In this document: positions 1 through 7,349 of the stretch, one piece after another
Layout of the letters: each line of letters begins with the position of its first letter
Position numbering within the stretch: the stretch's first letter is position 1
Made by a program: the position numbers and the translations under genes
Notes under the pieces: generated by a model
Told to the model about the DNA's origin: nothing
What the model saw: only the letters and a program-made list of their open reading frames with translations
The model's database searches: none
Assembly: GCA_023151335.1 (NCBI GenBank)
Contig: JAKLJF010000063.1
Coordinates: forward strand, 1-13,848
DNA from: Thermoanaerobaculia bacterium
GTDB lineage: Bacteria; Bacteroidota; Bacteroidia; Chitinophagales; Saprospiraceae
Direction of reading: 5' to 3'
DNA: 13,848 nt

Positions 1-471
1 GACCGCCTTCGGATCCAAACCCATGATGACGGAGAAACAAAGCGTTCCGAGCGCCGTCCAGCCGGCCATATCGAAGGGGCTGAAATAGAAGGCGCCGTAG
101 GTATCCGTCCGCTCCGCGCTGTGGTGCATCTGGTGAAAAACGCGCCACAGCAGGTCGTTGCCGTGCATGGTCCGGTGCCACACATACATGCCGAATTCGT
201 AGAGGAGAATACCGGCAACAGCCCCGGCTCCAATGCCCATACCCGACAGGTCGAGCAGCGGTTGGGCGGGCAGATATTCGGCCCAGAACAAGGGCAGGTA
301 ACTCGACAAATAGAAGTAGATCACAAAAGCGGCGATACCGCGGGGTATCCAGTATTTGACTTCCGGCAATGGGCGGGCCGGGAAGAGGGCTTCCACGATC
401 ATCAGCAGCGCGTACATCGCGATGATCGACAGCGAAATGGGATCGAGCAAAATTTCCAATGGCGTTGGCAT
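1..471 (-). CDS. Sterol desaturase / fatty acid hydroxylase family protein (C-terminus outside window)
   Basis: This is the N-terminal 157 residues of a membrane-bound di-iron hydroxylase of the sterol desaturase/fatty acid hydroxylase superfamily; the reading frame is open to the window edge. Hydrophobic stretches are seen near residues 11-30, 44-64 and 78-97. Two of the family's histidine clusters are visible, HRTMH at 99-103 and HQMHH at 113-117; by family knowledge these bind the di-iron centre that hydroxylates or desaturates a lipid using O2. The later histidine cluster would lie beyond the edge. The start is the ATG at 471, 27 bases after the stop of the upstream hydrolase on the same strand, so the two are probably cotranscribed. 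The substrate (sterol, carotenoid, fatty acid or ether lipid) cannot be told from this part. Confidence 0.88.
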   Translation of the reverse strand, partial: MPTPLEILLDPISLSIIAMYALLMIVEALFPARPLPEVKYWIPRGIAAFVIYFYLSSYLPLFWAEYLPAQPLLDLSGMGIGAGAVAGILLYEFGMYVWHRTMHGNDLLWRVFHQMHHSAERTDTYGAFYFSPFDMAGWTALGTLCFSVIMGLDPKAV

Positions 472-498
472 AGCGTTCAAGTGTTTTTGGTTAAAGTT

Positions 499-1659
499 TT
501 ATCTTTCGGAAAGGGCATTTTTGCCCCGTACGGCGATGTTATCCACCGCCTCGCCGCTCAGCACCTCTTTTACATTGGAAGGACTGGCGTACGGATGATT
601 ATTTACCGGCATACCGGTTTTGATGAAGGAAGCGATGTCGGCAGCCACCGCGGCGGGAGCGCCCCAATGCAGGTTGTGCCCAAGATCGGTTTCCTGCATG
701 CCGGATGCCGGCAGCGGCGTTTTGCCGTAGGTTTTATAGATCACCCGGGTGCCGTTGGCAGCGGCGGCAAGGTCAAAGGCCTGTTTCACCCATTGCTGAT
801 CGGGGGTCTGCGGGAAAAAGTTGTCCTGCGTGGCCCATAAAACCAGTGTGGGCTTTTTCACATTTTTCAGTCTTTCCCGGTTATCCATTTGTCCGAGGGC
901 TTTGATGACTCCTATCCACACCCCGAGCGGGGTATTGATGGTTTCAGGATAGACGGCCTGAACAAAAGCCTCATCGGCTGCCGGATCAACCACCCAGTAT
1001 TGTTTCAGAAAATCAAGTACTTCCGGACCGAGATCGCGCGGCGTCAGCAACCAGGCATCGGCCGGCCAGCGAAAACCGGGGCGTTGTTCGAGGATGGACC
1101 GCCATTGTTTTTCCAGCATTTCGCCTATAAGGAAATCACGGATAGCGGGAGCATCTTTCCCGTTGACGAAGGCGCCGATGAGCACCAGGCTGCTGACCCG
1201 CCCGGCATGGCGCAAAACCAGCTCCTGGGCAATCATATTACCCATCGAGTGCCCGACGATATGGGCTTTGGAAATGCGCAGGGAGTCCATCAGCGCAATG
1301 ATGTCGGCCACGAAAGCGCTCATTTCAAAACAAGTTTCCGGCGTGGCCGCACATGTTGCGGAATCGGGCATCGACGATGCGCCTTGGCCGCGCAAATCGG
1401 GTACGATAAGCCGCAAACCGGGTTCCGAGGCCGACAGCTCGTCAATGACTTGCTGAAAAGACCGGCCCGAATCGGTGTAGCCGTGCAGCAGGATAACAGG
1501 AGTACCTTTGCGAGGACCGGCATCAATGTATTTCAGGTTGATACCGGTGGAAAGCGCGATTGATTTTTTCAGGGAACTAAAAGCGGTGTGTGGGTCTGCT
1601 GTTTGGCCGAAGGCCAGATTGGATAAAAGCAGAATGAGGACTGCGAGTTTCGTTTTCAT
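499..1659 (-). CDS. Secreted or periplasmic alpha/beta-fold hydrolase
   Basis: A 386-residue serine hydrolase of the alpha/beta-hydrolase fold. Residues 1-18 form a signal peptide (MKTKLAVLILLLSNLAFG), which fixes the start at the ATG at 1659; an upstream in-frame ATG at 1716 would add 19 polar residues ahead of the signal and is less likely. The oxyanion-hole motif HGYTDSG is at 59-65, the nucleophile elbow GHSMG at 136-140 (Ser138), the likely acid is Asp279 in the ATQDN segment, and the likely base is His328 in DLGHNLHWG. It is longer than the usual 270-300 residues because of an extended cap and a C-terminal tail. The substrate is unknown. It is followed after 27 bases by a lipid hydroxylase gene, so a lipid or ester substrate is possible, but that is inference. 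Confidence 0.88.
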   Translation of the reverse strand: MKTKLAVLILLLSNLAFGQTADPHTAFSSLKKSIALSTGINLKYIDAGPRKGTPVILLHGYTDSGRSFQQVIDELSASEPGLRLIVPDLRGQGASSMPDSATCAATPETCFEMSAFVADIIALMDSLRISKAHIVGHSMGNMIAQELVLRHAGRVSSLVLIGAFVNGKDAPAIRDFLIGEMLEKQWRSILEQRPGFRWPADAWLLTPRDLGPEVLDFLKQYWVVDPAADEAFVQAVYPETINTPLGVWIGVIKALGQMDNRERLKNVKKPTLVLWATQDNFFPQTPDQQWVKQAFDLAAAANGTRVIYKTYGKTPLPASGMQETDLGHNLHWGAPAAVAADIASFIKTGMPVNNHPYASPSNVKEVLSGEAVDNIAVRGKNALSER

Positions 1660-1804
1660 TGTGGTGTGGTGTTTTAATAGCGTAATTTTTTGTGTTATTG
1701 TCGTTTGACGCCACAAAGCAGCAGGTATTTATCGCCCAGGTCAACCTTCTTTCGGCAAGCCGCAACGCCGCTTCGATACGCGGCAAAATCGCCGGCTGAA
1801 CGCC

Positions 1805-1904
1805 GGTAAACGAAAAAAACTGCCGTTGACCGGGAAAAAAGGGCAGGTTGCACCGTTGACCGAAAAAAAGCCGGGATTGACCGAAAGAGAATGGGCCGTT
1901 TACG
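1805..1904. promoter_or_regulatory. Phased direct repeats, candidate LytTR-regulator binding region
   Basis: About five related direct repeats lie upstream of the kinase gene. Two share CCGTTGACCG followed by an A-rich run (1823 and 1853). A third reads GATTGACCG (1875). Weaker relatives are GGTAAACGAAAAAAA (1805) and CCGTTTACG (1896). Equivalent bases (the TTGAC position) fall at about 1807, 1826, 1856, 1877 and 1899, giving spacings of 19, 30, 21 and 22, close to two or three DNA turns. LytTR proteins are known to bind pairs of direct repeats one or two turns apart, and AlgR sites contain ACCGTT, as does the copy at 1852. Assigning these repeats to the adjacent LytTR regulator is inference. 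Confidence 0.5.
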
Positions 1905-1928
1905 CGGAGAAAGCTTATTTTCGTTGCG

Positions 1929-2981
1929 ATGAATAAGCAGAATTGGTATATCGTTGCCGGGCATGCCCTGTATTGGCTGCTCTTTTTCCTGTTCGACTGG
2001 CTGGCGATCAGCGGCCGGGTGGGAAAGGTGGACAGTGCGCACTTTTTCAATGTGGCGAGCATCAATTTTGTATCGGCAGCGTCGCTGGCTTACCTCTCTA
2101 TCTGGTGGTTCCGGGTCAACTGGTTCATCGGGCGGTACCGCCGCCTGACTTTCGGCATTGCCATCTTCATTTTACTGGCCGGCTTGCTGAAACACGCCCT
2201 GAACACCTGGCTCCTGTATATTCCGATGCTCGACACGCATATTACCAATGTGGCCTCCTGGATCTCCTACTGGAAACCGCGCTACGTGCTGGGCAGCATC
2301 GTTTCGCCCATGTTGCAGGCCAGCATCGTGGTGATGGCCTATTTTTTCCGGCTGTGGACGCGCCAGCAACGCCTGGTTGAACAAGCCAAACGCGAAAAAG
2401 TGGAAGCCGAACTCGAACTGCTGAAATCGCAGGTGGAGCCGCATTTCATTTTCAACACCCTCAACAATATTTACTACCTCGCTCAAAACAACCACCCCCG
2501 CACCGGCGAAATGATCTACCGCCTGGCGCAACTGCTCAGCTACATGCTCTACGACAGCCGGAAAGCCATGATCCGCGTGGAAAAAGAACTGGACTACATC
2601 CGCGACTACGTCAATCTCGAACGTATCCGCTACGGCGAAAAACTGGACATCTCGGTGAACGTGTACGGCGCCCTGAAAGACGCCATGGCGCCGCCGCTGC
2701 TCCTGCTGCCGCTGGTGGAAAACGCCTTCAAACACGGCATCGCCCCGGTTGGGCAGGGCTGGATACGGGTGGATGTATCGCGGCGAAACGGCCACCTGGT
2801 GTGTAAAGTGGAAAACAGCGTGCCGGAGCAGGCGCCCCCAATAACCCCGGCCAGGGAAGCCTCGGGCCTGGGCCTGAGCAATCTCGAAAACCGCCTCGAC
2901 GCCTTGTTCCCCGGAAACCATGAACTAAAAATATTGCGCAGCAAGGATTGTTTCTTGTCCGTACTTTCGATACCGCTATGA
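1929..2981 (+). CDS. LytS/YehU-type sensor histidine kinase
   Basis: A 350-residue inner-membrane histidine kinase of the His_kinase (PF06580) family. Four transmembrane segments are visible near 7-28, 42-60, 74-98 and 120-141, followed by a short coiled linker (142-168). The phosphoacceptor motif QVEPHFIFNTLNN is at 168-180 (His172). The N box LVENAFKHG is at 262-270 and the glycine-rich ATP-lid motif GLGLSNLENRL at 313-323. No extracellular sensor domain or PAS domain is seen, so the signal is probably sensed within the membrane part or passed from a partner protein. Its stop codon overlaps the start of the LytTR regulator (ATGA), which indicates translational coupling and a cognate pair. 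The ATG at 1929 lies directly before the first membrane segment and has no clear Shine-Dalgarno, as is common in Bacteroidota. Confidence 0.93.
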   Translation: MNKQNWYIVAGHALYWLLFFLFDWLAISGRVGKVDSAHFFNVASINFVSAASLAYLSIWWFRVNWFIGRYRRLTFGIAIFILLAGLLKHALNTWLLYIPMLDTHITNVASWISYWKPRYVLGSIVSPMLQASIVVMAYFFRLWTRQQRLVEQAKREKVEAELELLKSQVEPHFIFNTLNNIYYLAQNNHPRTGEMIYRLAQLLSYMLYDSRKAMIRVEKELDYIRDYVNLERIRYGEKLDISVNVYGALKDAMAPPLLLLPLVENAFKHGIAPVGQGWIRVDVSRRNGHLVCKVENSVPEQAPPITPAREASGLGLSNLENRLDALFPGNHELKILRSKDCFLSVLSIPL

Positions 2982-3679
2982 TCCATTGCCTGATCGTTGA
3001 AGATGAACCCCTGGCCGCCGAACTGCTCAAATCGTATATCGAAAAAATGCCCGATTTGTGCCTCGCGGCCCACTGCGACTCCGCGGTGGACGCTTTCGGC
3101 GTGCTCCAGCGTCAGCAAATCGAACTGATGTTCCTCGACATCCGCATGCCCCGCCTTACCGGGCTGGAGCTGCTTAAAAGCCTGAAAAATCCGCCCCCGG
3201 TGATCCTTACGACGGCCTACCGCGACTATGCCGTGGAAAGTTACGACTACGACGTGCTCGATTACCTGGTGAAACCTATCCAGTTCGACCGCTTTCTGAA
3301 GGCCATCGGCAAGTTTTATCAGCGGCAATCGGCGCAACCGCCCGCCCCTGCCCCGGCGACCGATGCCTTCGAACAGGCTTATCTCTTTTTCCGCGTCGAC
3401 CGCGAACAACAAAAGGTATGGCTGAAAGATATCCTCTACATCGAAGGGTTGGGCGATTATGTCAAGGTATTCACCGCCAACGGCCCGATCGTGACCTACG
3501 AACGCCTGTCTTACCTGGAAGAAAAGCTGCCGGAGGAACACTTCCTGCGGGTGCATAAATCGTACATCATTGCCACGGGCAAAGTGCAGTCGTTTACCGG
3601 TTCGGCGGTAAAGGTGGGGGGCAAACAGATCCCGGTAGGGCGGATGTACAAGGAGCGGCTGGCGCGGTTCGGGCGCTGA
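2978..3679 (+). CDS. LytTR-family response regulator
   Basis: A 233-residue DNA-binding response regulator. The receiver domain (about 1-115) has the acidic pocket Glu8-Asp9-Glu10, the phosphoacceptor Asp54 in FLDIRMP, Thr79 and Lys99 in LVKP. A proline- and alanine-rich linker (120-130) leads to a LytTR DNA-binding domain (about 135-233) with the family's YIEGLGDYVKV and FLRVHKSYI motifs. The ATG at 2978 overlaps the kinase stop as ATGA; it begins MIHCLIVEDEP, the normal opening of a receiver, so a start ten codons upstream is unlikely. It should be phosphorylated by the adjacent kinase. Targets are unknown; the phased repeats at 1805-1904 are a candidate site. A cotH-like gene lies convergently downstream. 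Confidence 0.95.
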   Translation: MIHCLIVEDEPLAAELLKSYIEKMPDLCLAAHCDSAVDAFGVLQRQQIELMFLDIRMPRLTGLELLKSLKNPPPVILTTAYRDYAVESYDYDVLDYLVKPIQFDRFLKAIGKFYQRQSAQPPAPAPATDAFEQAYLFFRVDREQQKVWLKDILYIEGLGDYVKVFTANGPIVTYERLSYLEEKLPEEHFLRVHKSYIIATGKVQSFTGSAVKVGGKQIPVGRMYKERLARFGR

Positions 3680-3788
3680 GGCAGCAGGCAAGGGTACGGA
3701 TTGTCATATTGAAAAGATGCAGGTAATAAAAAAATATCCAGGCGTTGGAACAGCATGTAAGATGATTTCGGGATGCCGATTGCATAAA

Positions 3789-3820
3789 CGGGCGGGCATC
3801 ACCCGGCCCGATCAATTTTT
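3789..3820 (+). terminator. Candidate intrinsic terminator of the kinase/regulator operon
   Basis: CGGGC (3789-3793) pairs with GCCCG (3806-3810), and an inner GGG pairs with CCC across a one-base bulge around a CATCA loop; ATCAATTTTT follows. It lies 110 bases past the regulator stop and overlaps the end of the convergent cotH-like gene. The stem is short and bulged, so this is moderate evidence only. Confidence 0.4.
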
Positions 3821-5347
3821 GACAAAACTCCTGGTTCCTACCCCGGCGTCGCTCCTTAATCGCAGCATATAAAAACCGGGAGGCAGTTCCTGTACGGGTA
3901 AAACAACCGGCCCCCCTATGGCTGCCCATTCCCGGACAGTCATCAAATGTCCAATGGGGTCGTACACTTCCGCACGGATCTTTCCCGGAAGATCTTTCCG
4001 GCCGGGTTCAATAAACAGCTGTCCGGAGGCCGGATTGGGGTAGAGGGAAAACGCAAAGTCCGGTGAAAACGGAATACCGGTATTGCTCAACAGCCGGCCG
4101 ATTTGCGCCAGCGTGCTGTCGTACCGGATTTCCAGAAACGGTTTGATCCCGTAAGGCGAGTGGCCGTCAACGGTCTGGATAAATCCGCGGTGGAAATCGC
4201 TCATCGTATAACCGTAGTCGAGCGTGCGGTAGAGATCGTCGGCCGCTGCCGGGATGATCAATTGGTGGAGGAAATCGATGCGGGGAAAAATGGAATCGGG
4301 GTGAACGACGAAGCGGGTGATCGAGTCGAGCAAATGAACGTACCGGTCGCGAAATGCGGGCACAGCCAGCAATTTGGCAGCCAGCGGCCGGGGTTCGGCG
4401 GGAGGTAACCAGGCAAGGGCGTTGCGTTTTGCCCAGTCTTTACCAAGCCAGTCGATGCCGAAGGTATTATCAGTGTCGAAAGTAACAAATTCGAAGCGCC
4501 CGGTAGCGGGGTTGTCGTAGAGGTAGTAGTTGTTTTTGTTGTAAAAATAATCGTCCCAGTTGCCGGTGGCTACGTCGAGGGCAAAGGCGCTCAGAACGCT
4601 TTCAACGTTCAGGACTTTGCCGATGTTGCCGGCAAAGGCAGCATCGGCCGGTTGGTTCAGGGCGGCGATCAGCTCAAGCAGGCGGGAATAGTCGTCCGCT
4701 GTTTCGTTGGTCGTCAGGTCGTATGCGCGTGTTTCGGGGTTGTTCAATATGGCTTTATAGGTCTGCTGGTTGGGGCCTTTATAGACCAGGTCGGCCGGCC
4801 AGGTACATTTATAGAGGTTGCCGTCGTTGTCGCCGAATACCTTTTCCAGCCATATTTTGTCGATTTCTTCTGCGTTGCTGTACAGCCCCCGGTATTCGCC
4901 GTTGATATACAATTTCACAAAAGCCACCCGCCTGACGGGCATGCCTGCCTTTGCCCATACGTCGTAGAACAGTTTTTCCCGGATCATGGTAGGGTCGTTG
5001 TGGCTACCCCGGAGGTTGAGTTTCCGGACGCCCTGATATGCGCGGCCCGGTACAAATTCATTAAAACTGATCTTGAAAGATTTTTTCTTTGCGCTCAGGG
5101 AGGTGTTGCCGCGCAGGCGTAGGCCCACGTTTTTGACCGTATCGCGAAAAATGCCATCGAAGAAGATGAATTGGGCGGGCATATACCGGTCGTTCACCAG
5201 TCCGTCTGTCATCTTTTTCAGGGAGTCGGCCGGCAATTGGATATAAATGGCCGAAACGCGCGCGTCATCGAACAGGGCCGCCGACTGACTGAACAGCGGC
5301 GCAGCCCAAAAATGCAGAAGGAAAATGCAAAGGGCGTATTTTTTCAT
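3812..5347 (-). CDS. CotH-kinase-family protein with type IX secretion sorting domain
   Basis: A 511-residue secreted protein. A signal peptide occupies about 1-20 (MKKYALCIFLLHFWAAPLFS). The CotH region spans roughly 28-420 and shows the family's motifs: VGLRLRGNTS (74-83) followed by KKSFKISFN, NLRGSHNDPTMIREKL (111-126), YINGEYRGLYSNAEEID (147-163), TGNWDDYFYNKNNYYLY (261-277) and FVTFDTDNTFG (287-297). In Bacillus CotH and its bacterial and fungal relatives these acidic and Asn residues form an atypical protein-kinase active site. Residues 434-511 (FSLYPNPASGQLFIE onward, ending MLRLRSDAG..RSFVKN) are a Por/type IX secretion C-terminal sorting domain, so the protein should be exported across the outer membrane and possibly kept at the surface. 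The target protein is unknown. It is monocistronic here and convergent with the regulator gene. Confidence 0.92.
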   Translation of the reverse strand: MKKYALCIFLLHFWAAPLFSQSAALFDDARVSAIYIQLPADSLKKMTDGLVNDRYMPAQFIFFDGIFRDTVKNVGLRLRGNTSLSAKKKSFKISFNEFVPGRAYQGVRKLNLRGSHNDPTMIREKLFYDVWAKAGMPVRRVAFVKLYINGEYRGLYSNAEEIDKIWLEKVFGDNDGNLYKCTWPADLVYKGPNQQTYKAILNNPETRAYDLTTNETADDYSRLLELIAALNQPADAAFAGNIGKVLNVESVLSAFALDVATGNWDDYFYNKNNYYLYDNPATGRFEFVTFDTDNTFGIDWLGKDWAKRNALAWLPPAEPRPLAAKLLAVPAFRDRYVHLLDSITRFVVHPDSIFPRIDFLHQLIIPAAADDLYRTLDYGYTMSDFHRGFIQTVDGHSPYGIKPFLEIRYDSTLAQIGRLLSNTGIPFSPDFAFSLYPNPASGQLFIEPGRKDLPGKIRAEVYDPIGHLMTVREWAAIGGPVVLPVQELPPGFYMLRLRSDAGVGTRSFVKN

Positions 5348-5414
5348 GTAGCAATGTTAACGGAAAATAGTGATTTTTTTCGTTTAAACCACCGGCAAAT
5401 AAAAAAACAATACC

Positions 5415-5807
5415 ATGAAATACTTCCTCACCGGCGCAACTGGTTTCGTGGGCGGCCGTCTCGCCCGCCTGTTGCGGGCAAACGGCCATGATGTGGTTGC
5501 TCTCGTGCGCAACCCTGCCAAAGCCACCGATCTGCTGGAGGCCGGCGTTATAGTGGCGCCCGGCGACGTCACCCAACCCGATACCCTGCGCGCGCCCATG
5601 GCGGGTTGCGACGGCGTTTTTCACGTTGCCGGCTGGTATAAGCTGGGCGTACGCGATAAAAGCGATGGCCAAAAAATAAACGTGGAAGGCACCCGGAATG
5701 TCCTGAACGCCATGCGCGACCTGGGTATCCCGAAAGGCGTTTACACCAGCACGCTGGCGGTGAATTCGGATACCGGGGGCAAGCTCATGGACGCCCCCTA
5801 CCCTTGA
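5415..5807 (+). pseudogene. Truncated NAD(P)-dependent epimerase/dehydratase (extended SDR), N-terminal part only
   Basis: Residues 1-125 are a normal N-terminal half of an extended short-chain dehydrogenase/reductase, closest in feel to the dihydroflavonol-reductase or hopanoid-associated sugar epimerase type. The nucleotide-binding TGATGFVGG is at 6-14, Asp51 lies in the GDVT motif, NVEGTRNVL is at 89-97, and the YTSTLAV strand carrying the first catalytic residues is at 110-116. The frame ends at residue 130, right after DAPYP. Family members have about 320-340 residues; the catalytic Tyr-x-x-x-Lys and the whole substrate domain are missing, and they are not recoverable downstream, where scpA ends on the other strand. 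The break coincides with the start of a hairpin-rich repeat. It begins at the ATG at 5415, divergent from the cotH-like gene. It is probably non-functional. Confidence 0.8.
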
Positions 5808-6013
5808 AGGGCTCCCGATTACCCAAAAGTTGAAGTTCTTTTCCTTAATATATCAGTACTCGCAGACCCCGAAGGGGTCGAATGTGAATAGCCCGGCATT
5901 TCATGCCGGGTTTTTATGTAGAACGATGACGCACATCCGCAAAGCGGTTGAATAAGGCGTTTTCATTTGATAATCAATGGTTTGCATTTCACATTCCACC
6001 GCTCCGCGGTGGG
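5801..6013. repeat. Hairpin-array repeat element (non-coding)
   Basis: A run of small perfect hairpins, each with a three-base loop: CCCT-TGA-AGGG (5801-5811), GACCCC-GAA-GGGGTC (5865-5879), CCCGGCAT-TTC-ATGCCGGG (5892-5910), CCGC-AAA-GCGG (5937-5947) and CCACCGC-TCC-GCGGTGG (5996-6012). The unit from 5865 to 6012 is roughly mirror-symmetric: reading inward from either end, a hairpin is followed by AATGTGAA (5881-5888 on plus; complement of 5988-5995 on minus). It carries no convincing reading frame. It fills the space between the broken epimerase and scpA and resembles a REP/BIME- or MITE-like mobile or structural repeat. Copy number in the genome cannot be judged from one window. Confidence 0.6.
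5892..5915 (+). terminator. Hairpin plus T-run within the repeat element
   Basis: A perfect 8-bp GC-rich stem (CCCGGCAT / ATGCCGGG, loop TTC) is followed at once by TTTTT (5911-5915), the form of an intrinsic terminator for plus-strand transcripts coming from the truncated epimerase. It could serve as a terminator or simply be part of the repeat. Confidence 0.45.
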
Positions 6014-6043
6014 TAATCCTTAGCCGCTAGACACTCTAAACCC

Positions 6044-6799
6044 TCATACCCCCTCCTCCTCCGGCAGCGTCAGCCAGAAATTGTTCATGCCGTCTCCCTG
6101 GATGAGCGCCACTTCCTGGGCATTCAGCAGTTCGAGCAGGGCCAGAAAGGTGACGATAGCGTGTATGCGGTTTTCGAGGGTCAGGAAAATTTCTTCGAAG
6201 GAGGTCTGTACCCCGCGTTGCAGTTTGCTTTGTACGTATTCGCGCTGTGCCTGGATGGTGTAGTTGTAGTTGTACACCGTGTGCACCCGCCTGGCTTTTT
6301 TGTCTTCCTCGAAGCGGGCCAGCATCCGCTCGAAAACGCGCAGGAGTTTGTACAGAGTGACGCTTTCCATTTCGGCGTCGGCCAGGGCGTGTTCGGCCAG
6401 TTTGCGCAGCTCGATGGAGGCATAGCCCCGCGGGTTCATAAACGCCCGCACCTCCTCGAGGCGGCGCAGGTCGTCCAGCACGCTTTTGTAACGTTTGTAT
6501 TCGATCAGGCGTTCTACCAGTTCCTGCCGCGGGTCGATCTCGTTGCCCTCTTCGTCCACCTGCTTGCGGGGCAGCAGCAATTTCGCTTTGATCCGCATCA
6601 GCGTGGCTGCAACGACGATAAATTCGGAGGCCAGGTCGATATTCATAGCCTCCATCTGATGCATATAGGCCAGGAAGTCATCGGTAATTTTGGCAATCGG
6701 AATATTGTAAATATCCAGCTCGTCCCGCTCGATGAAGAACAGCAGCAGGTCGAACGGCCCTTCAAAAACCGGGAGTTTTATGGTAAAAGTGTCGGACAT
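6044..6799 (-). CDS. scpA: Segregation and condensation protein A
   Basis: A 251-residue ScpA (kleisin of the bacterial SMC-ScpA-ScpB condensin), which bridges the SMC heads and helps compact and segregate the chromosome. The N-terminal SMC-binding part opens with the family signature VFEGPFDLLLFFIERDELDIYNIPIAKIT (seen across 11-39), then LASEFIVVAATLMRIKAKLLLP (56-77). A charged acidic linker (79-92) and helical middle follow. The C-terminal winged-helix part (about 195-251) has TSFEEIFLTLENRIHAIVTFLALLELLNAQEV. Length is typical. Start at ATG 6799. scpB is not adjacent. The gene is divergent from the SnoaL-like gene, and its 3' end lies 30 bases from the hairpin-array element. Confidence 0.95.
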   Translation of the reverse strand: MSDTFTIKLPVFEGPFDLLLFFIERDELDIYNIPIAKITDDFLAYMHQMEAMNIDLASEFIVVAATLMRIKAKLLLPRKQVDEEGNEIDPRQELVERLIEYKRYKSVLDDLRRLEEVRAFMNPRGYASIELRKLAEHALADAEMESVTLYKLLRVFERMLARFEEDKKARRVHTVYNYNYTIQAQREYVQSKLQRGVQTSFEEIFLTLENRIHAIVTFLALLELLNAQEVALIQGDGMNNFWLTLPEEEGV

Positions 6800-6839
6800 G
6801 GCGCGAATTAAGTTCGAGGTTTGGAGGGGGCAGGGAGCG

Positions 6840-6847
6840 CAAAAGTA
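6840..6847 (-). promoter_or_regulatory. Candidate -7 box of the scpA promoter
   Basis: On the minus strand this reads TACTTTTG, an exact match to the Bacteroidota -7 consensus TAnnTTTG, 40 bases before the scpA start codon. A T-rich CTTTTA lies about 17 bases further upstream (near 6864-6869) as a weak -33 element. The match to the -7 box is seen directly; activity is inferred. Confidence 0.45.
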
Positions 6848-6899
6848 TTTAATGATGAGCAGGTAAAAGCGTCTATTTTCGCCGAAAAATAATTATATC

Positions 6900-7340
6900 A
6901 TGCAAAATCAACACACCGTTTGCGAACAGATTATCGAGGTGTGCAACCGCCTGTTTGTTTACACCGATTACCGGGAATGGGAAAAACTGCAATCGGAGGT
7001 ATTTGCTGGCGAAGTTCATTTCGACATGACTTCTATGGGCGCCGGAGCGCCTGCTGTTTTGAGCGCTGACGCAATATGCAAAGCCTGGGAAGAAGGCTTT
7101 CAGGGACTCGATGCGGTTCATCATCTGGCAGGAAATTATCTTGTCACCATCGGTGAAAACGGCGCCGACGTTTTTTGTTATGCCAACGCTTCTCATTTTA
7201 AAAAAGGCGCTACCAGGGGGAACACCCGTACCTTCGTCGGAAGTTACAACCTGCATCTGATCAGCACGGATAAAGGCTGGCGTATCGATGCTTTCAAATA
7301 TAACCTGAAGTACGCAGAGGGAAACATGGATTTGATTTAA
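6900..7340 (+). CDS. SnoaL-like / NTF2-fold protein
   Basis: A 146-residue protein with the cone-shaped NTF2/SnoaL_4-like fold. Family features are the opening helices (CEQIIEVCNRLFVYTDYREWEKL, 8-30), the strand VHFDMTSMG (39-47), the helix around ICKAWEEGF (59-67), the conserved HHLAGN (74-79), the strand ADVFCYANASHF (89-100), and the C-terminal SYNLHLISTDKGWRIDAFKYN (114-134). No signal peptide is seen, so it is cytoplasmic. Members are either small-molecule isomerases or hydratases, or have no known activity, so the substrate cannot be assigned. The methyltransferase gene starts nine bases after the stop, so the two are likely one operon. It is divergent from scpA across about 100 bases. 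Confidence 0.85.
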   Translation: MQNQHTVCEQIIEVCNRLFVYTDYREWEKLQSEVFAGEVHFDMTSMGAGAPAVLSADAICKAWEEGFQGLDAVHHLAGNYLVTIGENGADVFCYANASHFKKGATRGNTRTFVGSYNLHLISTDKGWRIDAFKYNLKYAEGNMDLI

Positions 7341-7349
7341 TTGCTCACG

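Noticed and set aside
1805..1904. The repeats as a short CRISPR array.
   Set aside because: Repeat units are under 20 bases, imperfect and unevenly spaced, with no cas genes; they fit an operator better.
1916..1923. TATTTTCG as the kinase promoter -7 box.
   Set aside because: It ends only five bases before the start codon, which would give an almost leaderless message, and the box deviates from TAnnTTTG.
2630..3691. Long minus-strand open frame (353 codons) opposite the kinase/regulator genes.
   Set aside because: It lies antisense to two clear family members and its translation shows no domain; high GC on the coding strand explains the open frame.
5805..5890. Read-through of the epimerase TGA (for example as selenocysteine), giving about 27 more codons up to a TAG at 5888-5890.
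   Set aside because: The extension has no similarity to the SDR C-terminal domain and runs into the hairpin repeat; TGA here is better seen as the breakpoint.
5808..6043. A tRNA or small structured RNA in the gap before scpA.
   Set aside because: The region holds separate small hairpins, with no cloverleaf, no T-loop motif and no known riboswitch signature.
6874..6881. TATTTTCG as promoter of the SnoaL-like gene.
   Set aside because: The distance to the start is plausible, but the box is imperfect and no -33 TTG lies at the right spacing, so it was not listed as a feature.
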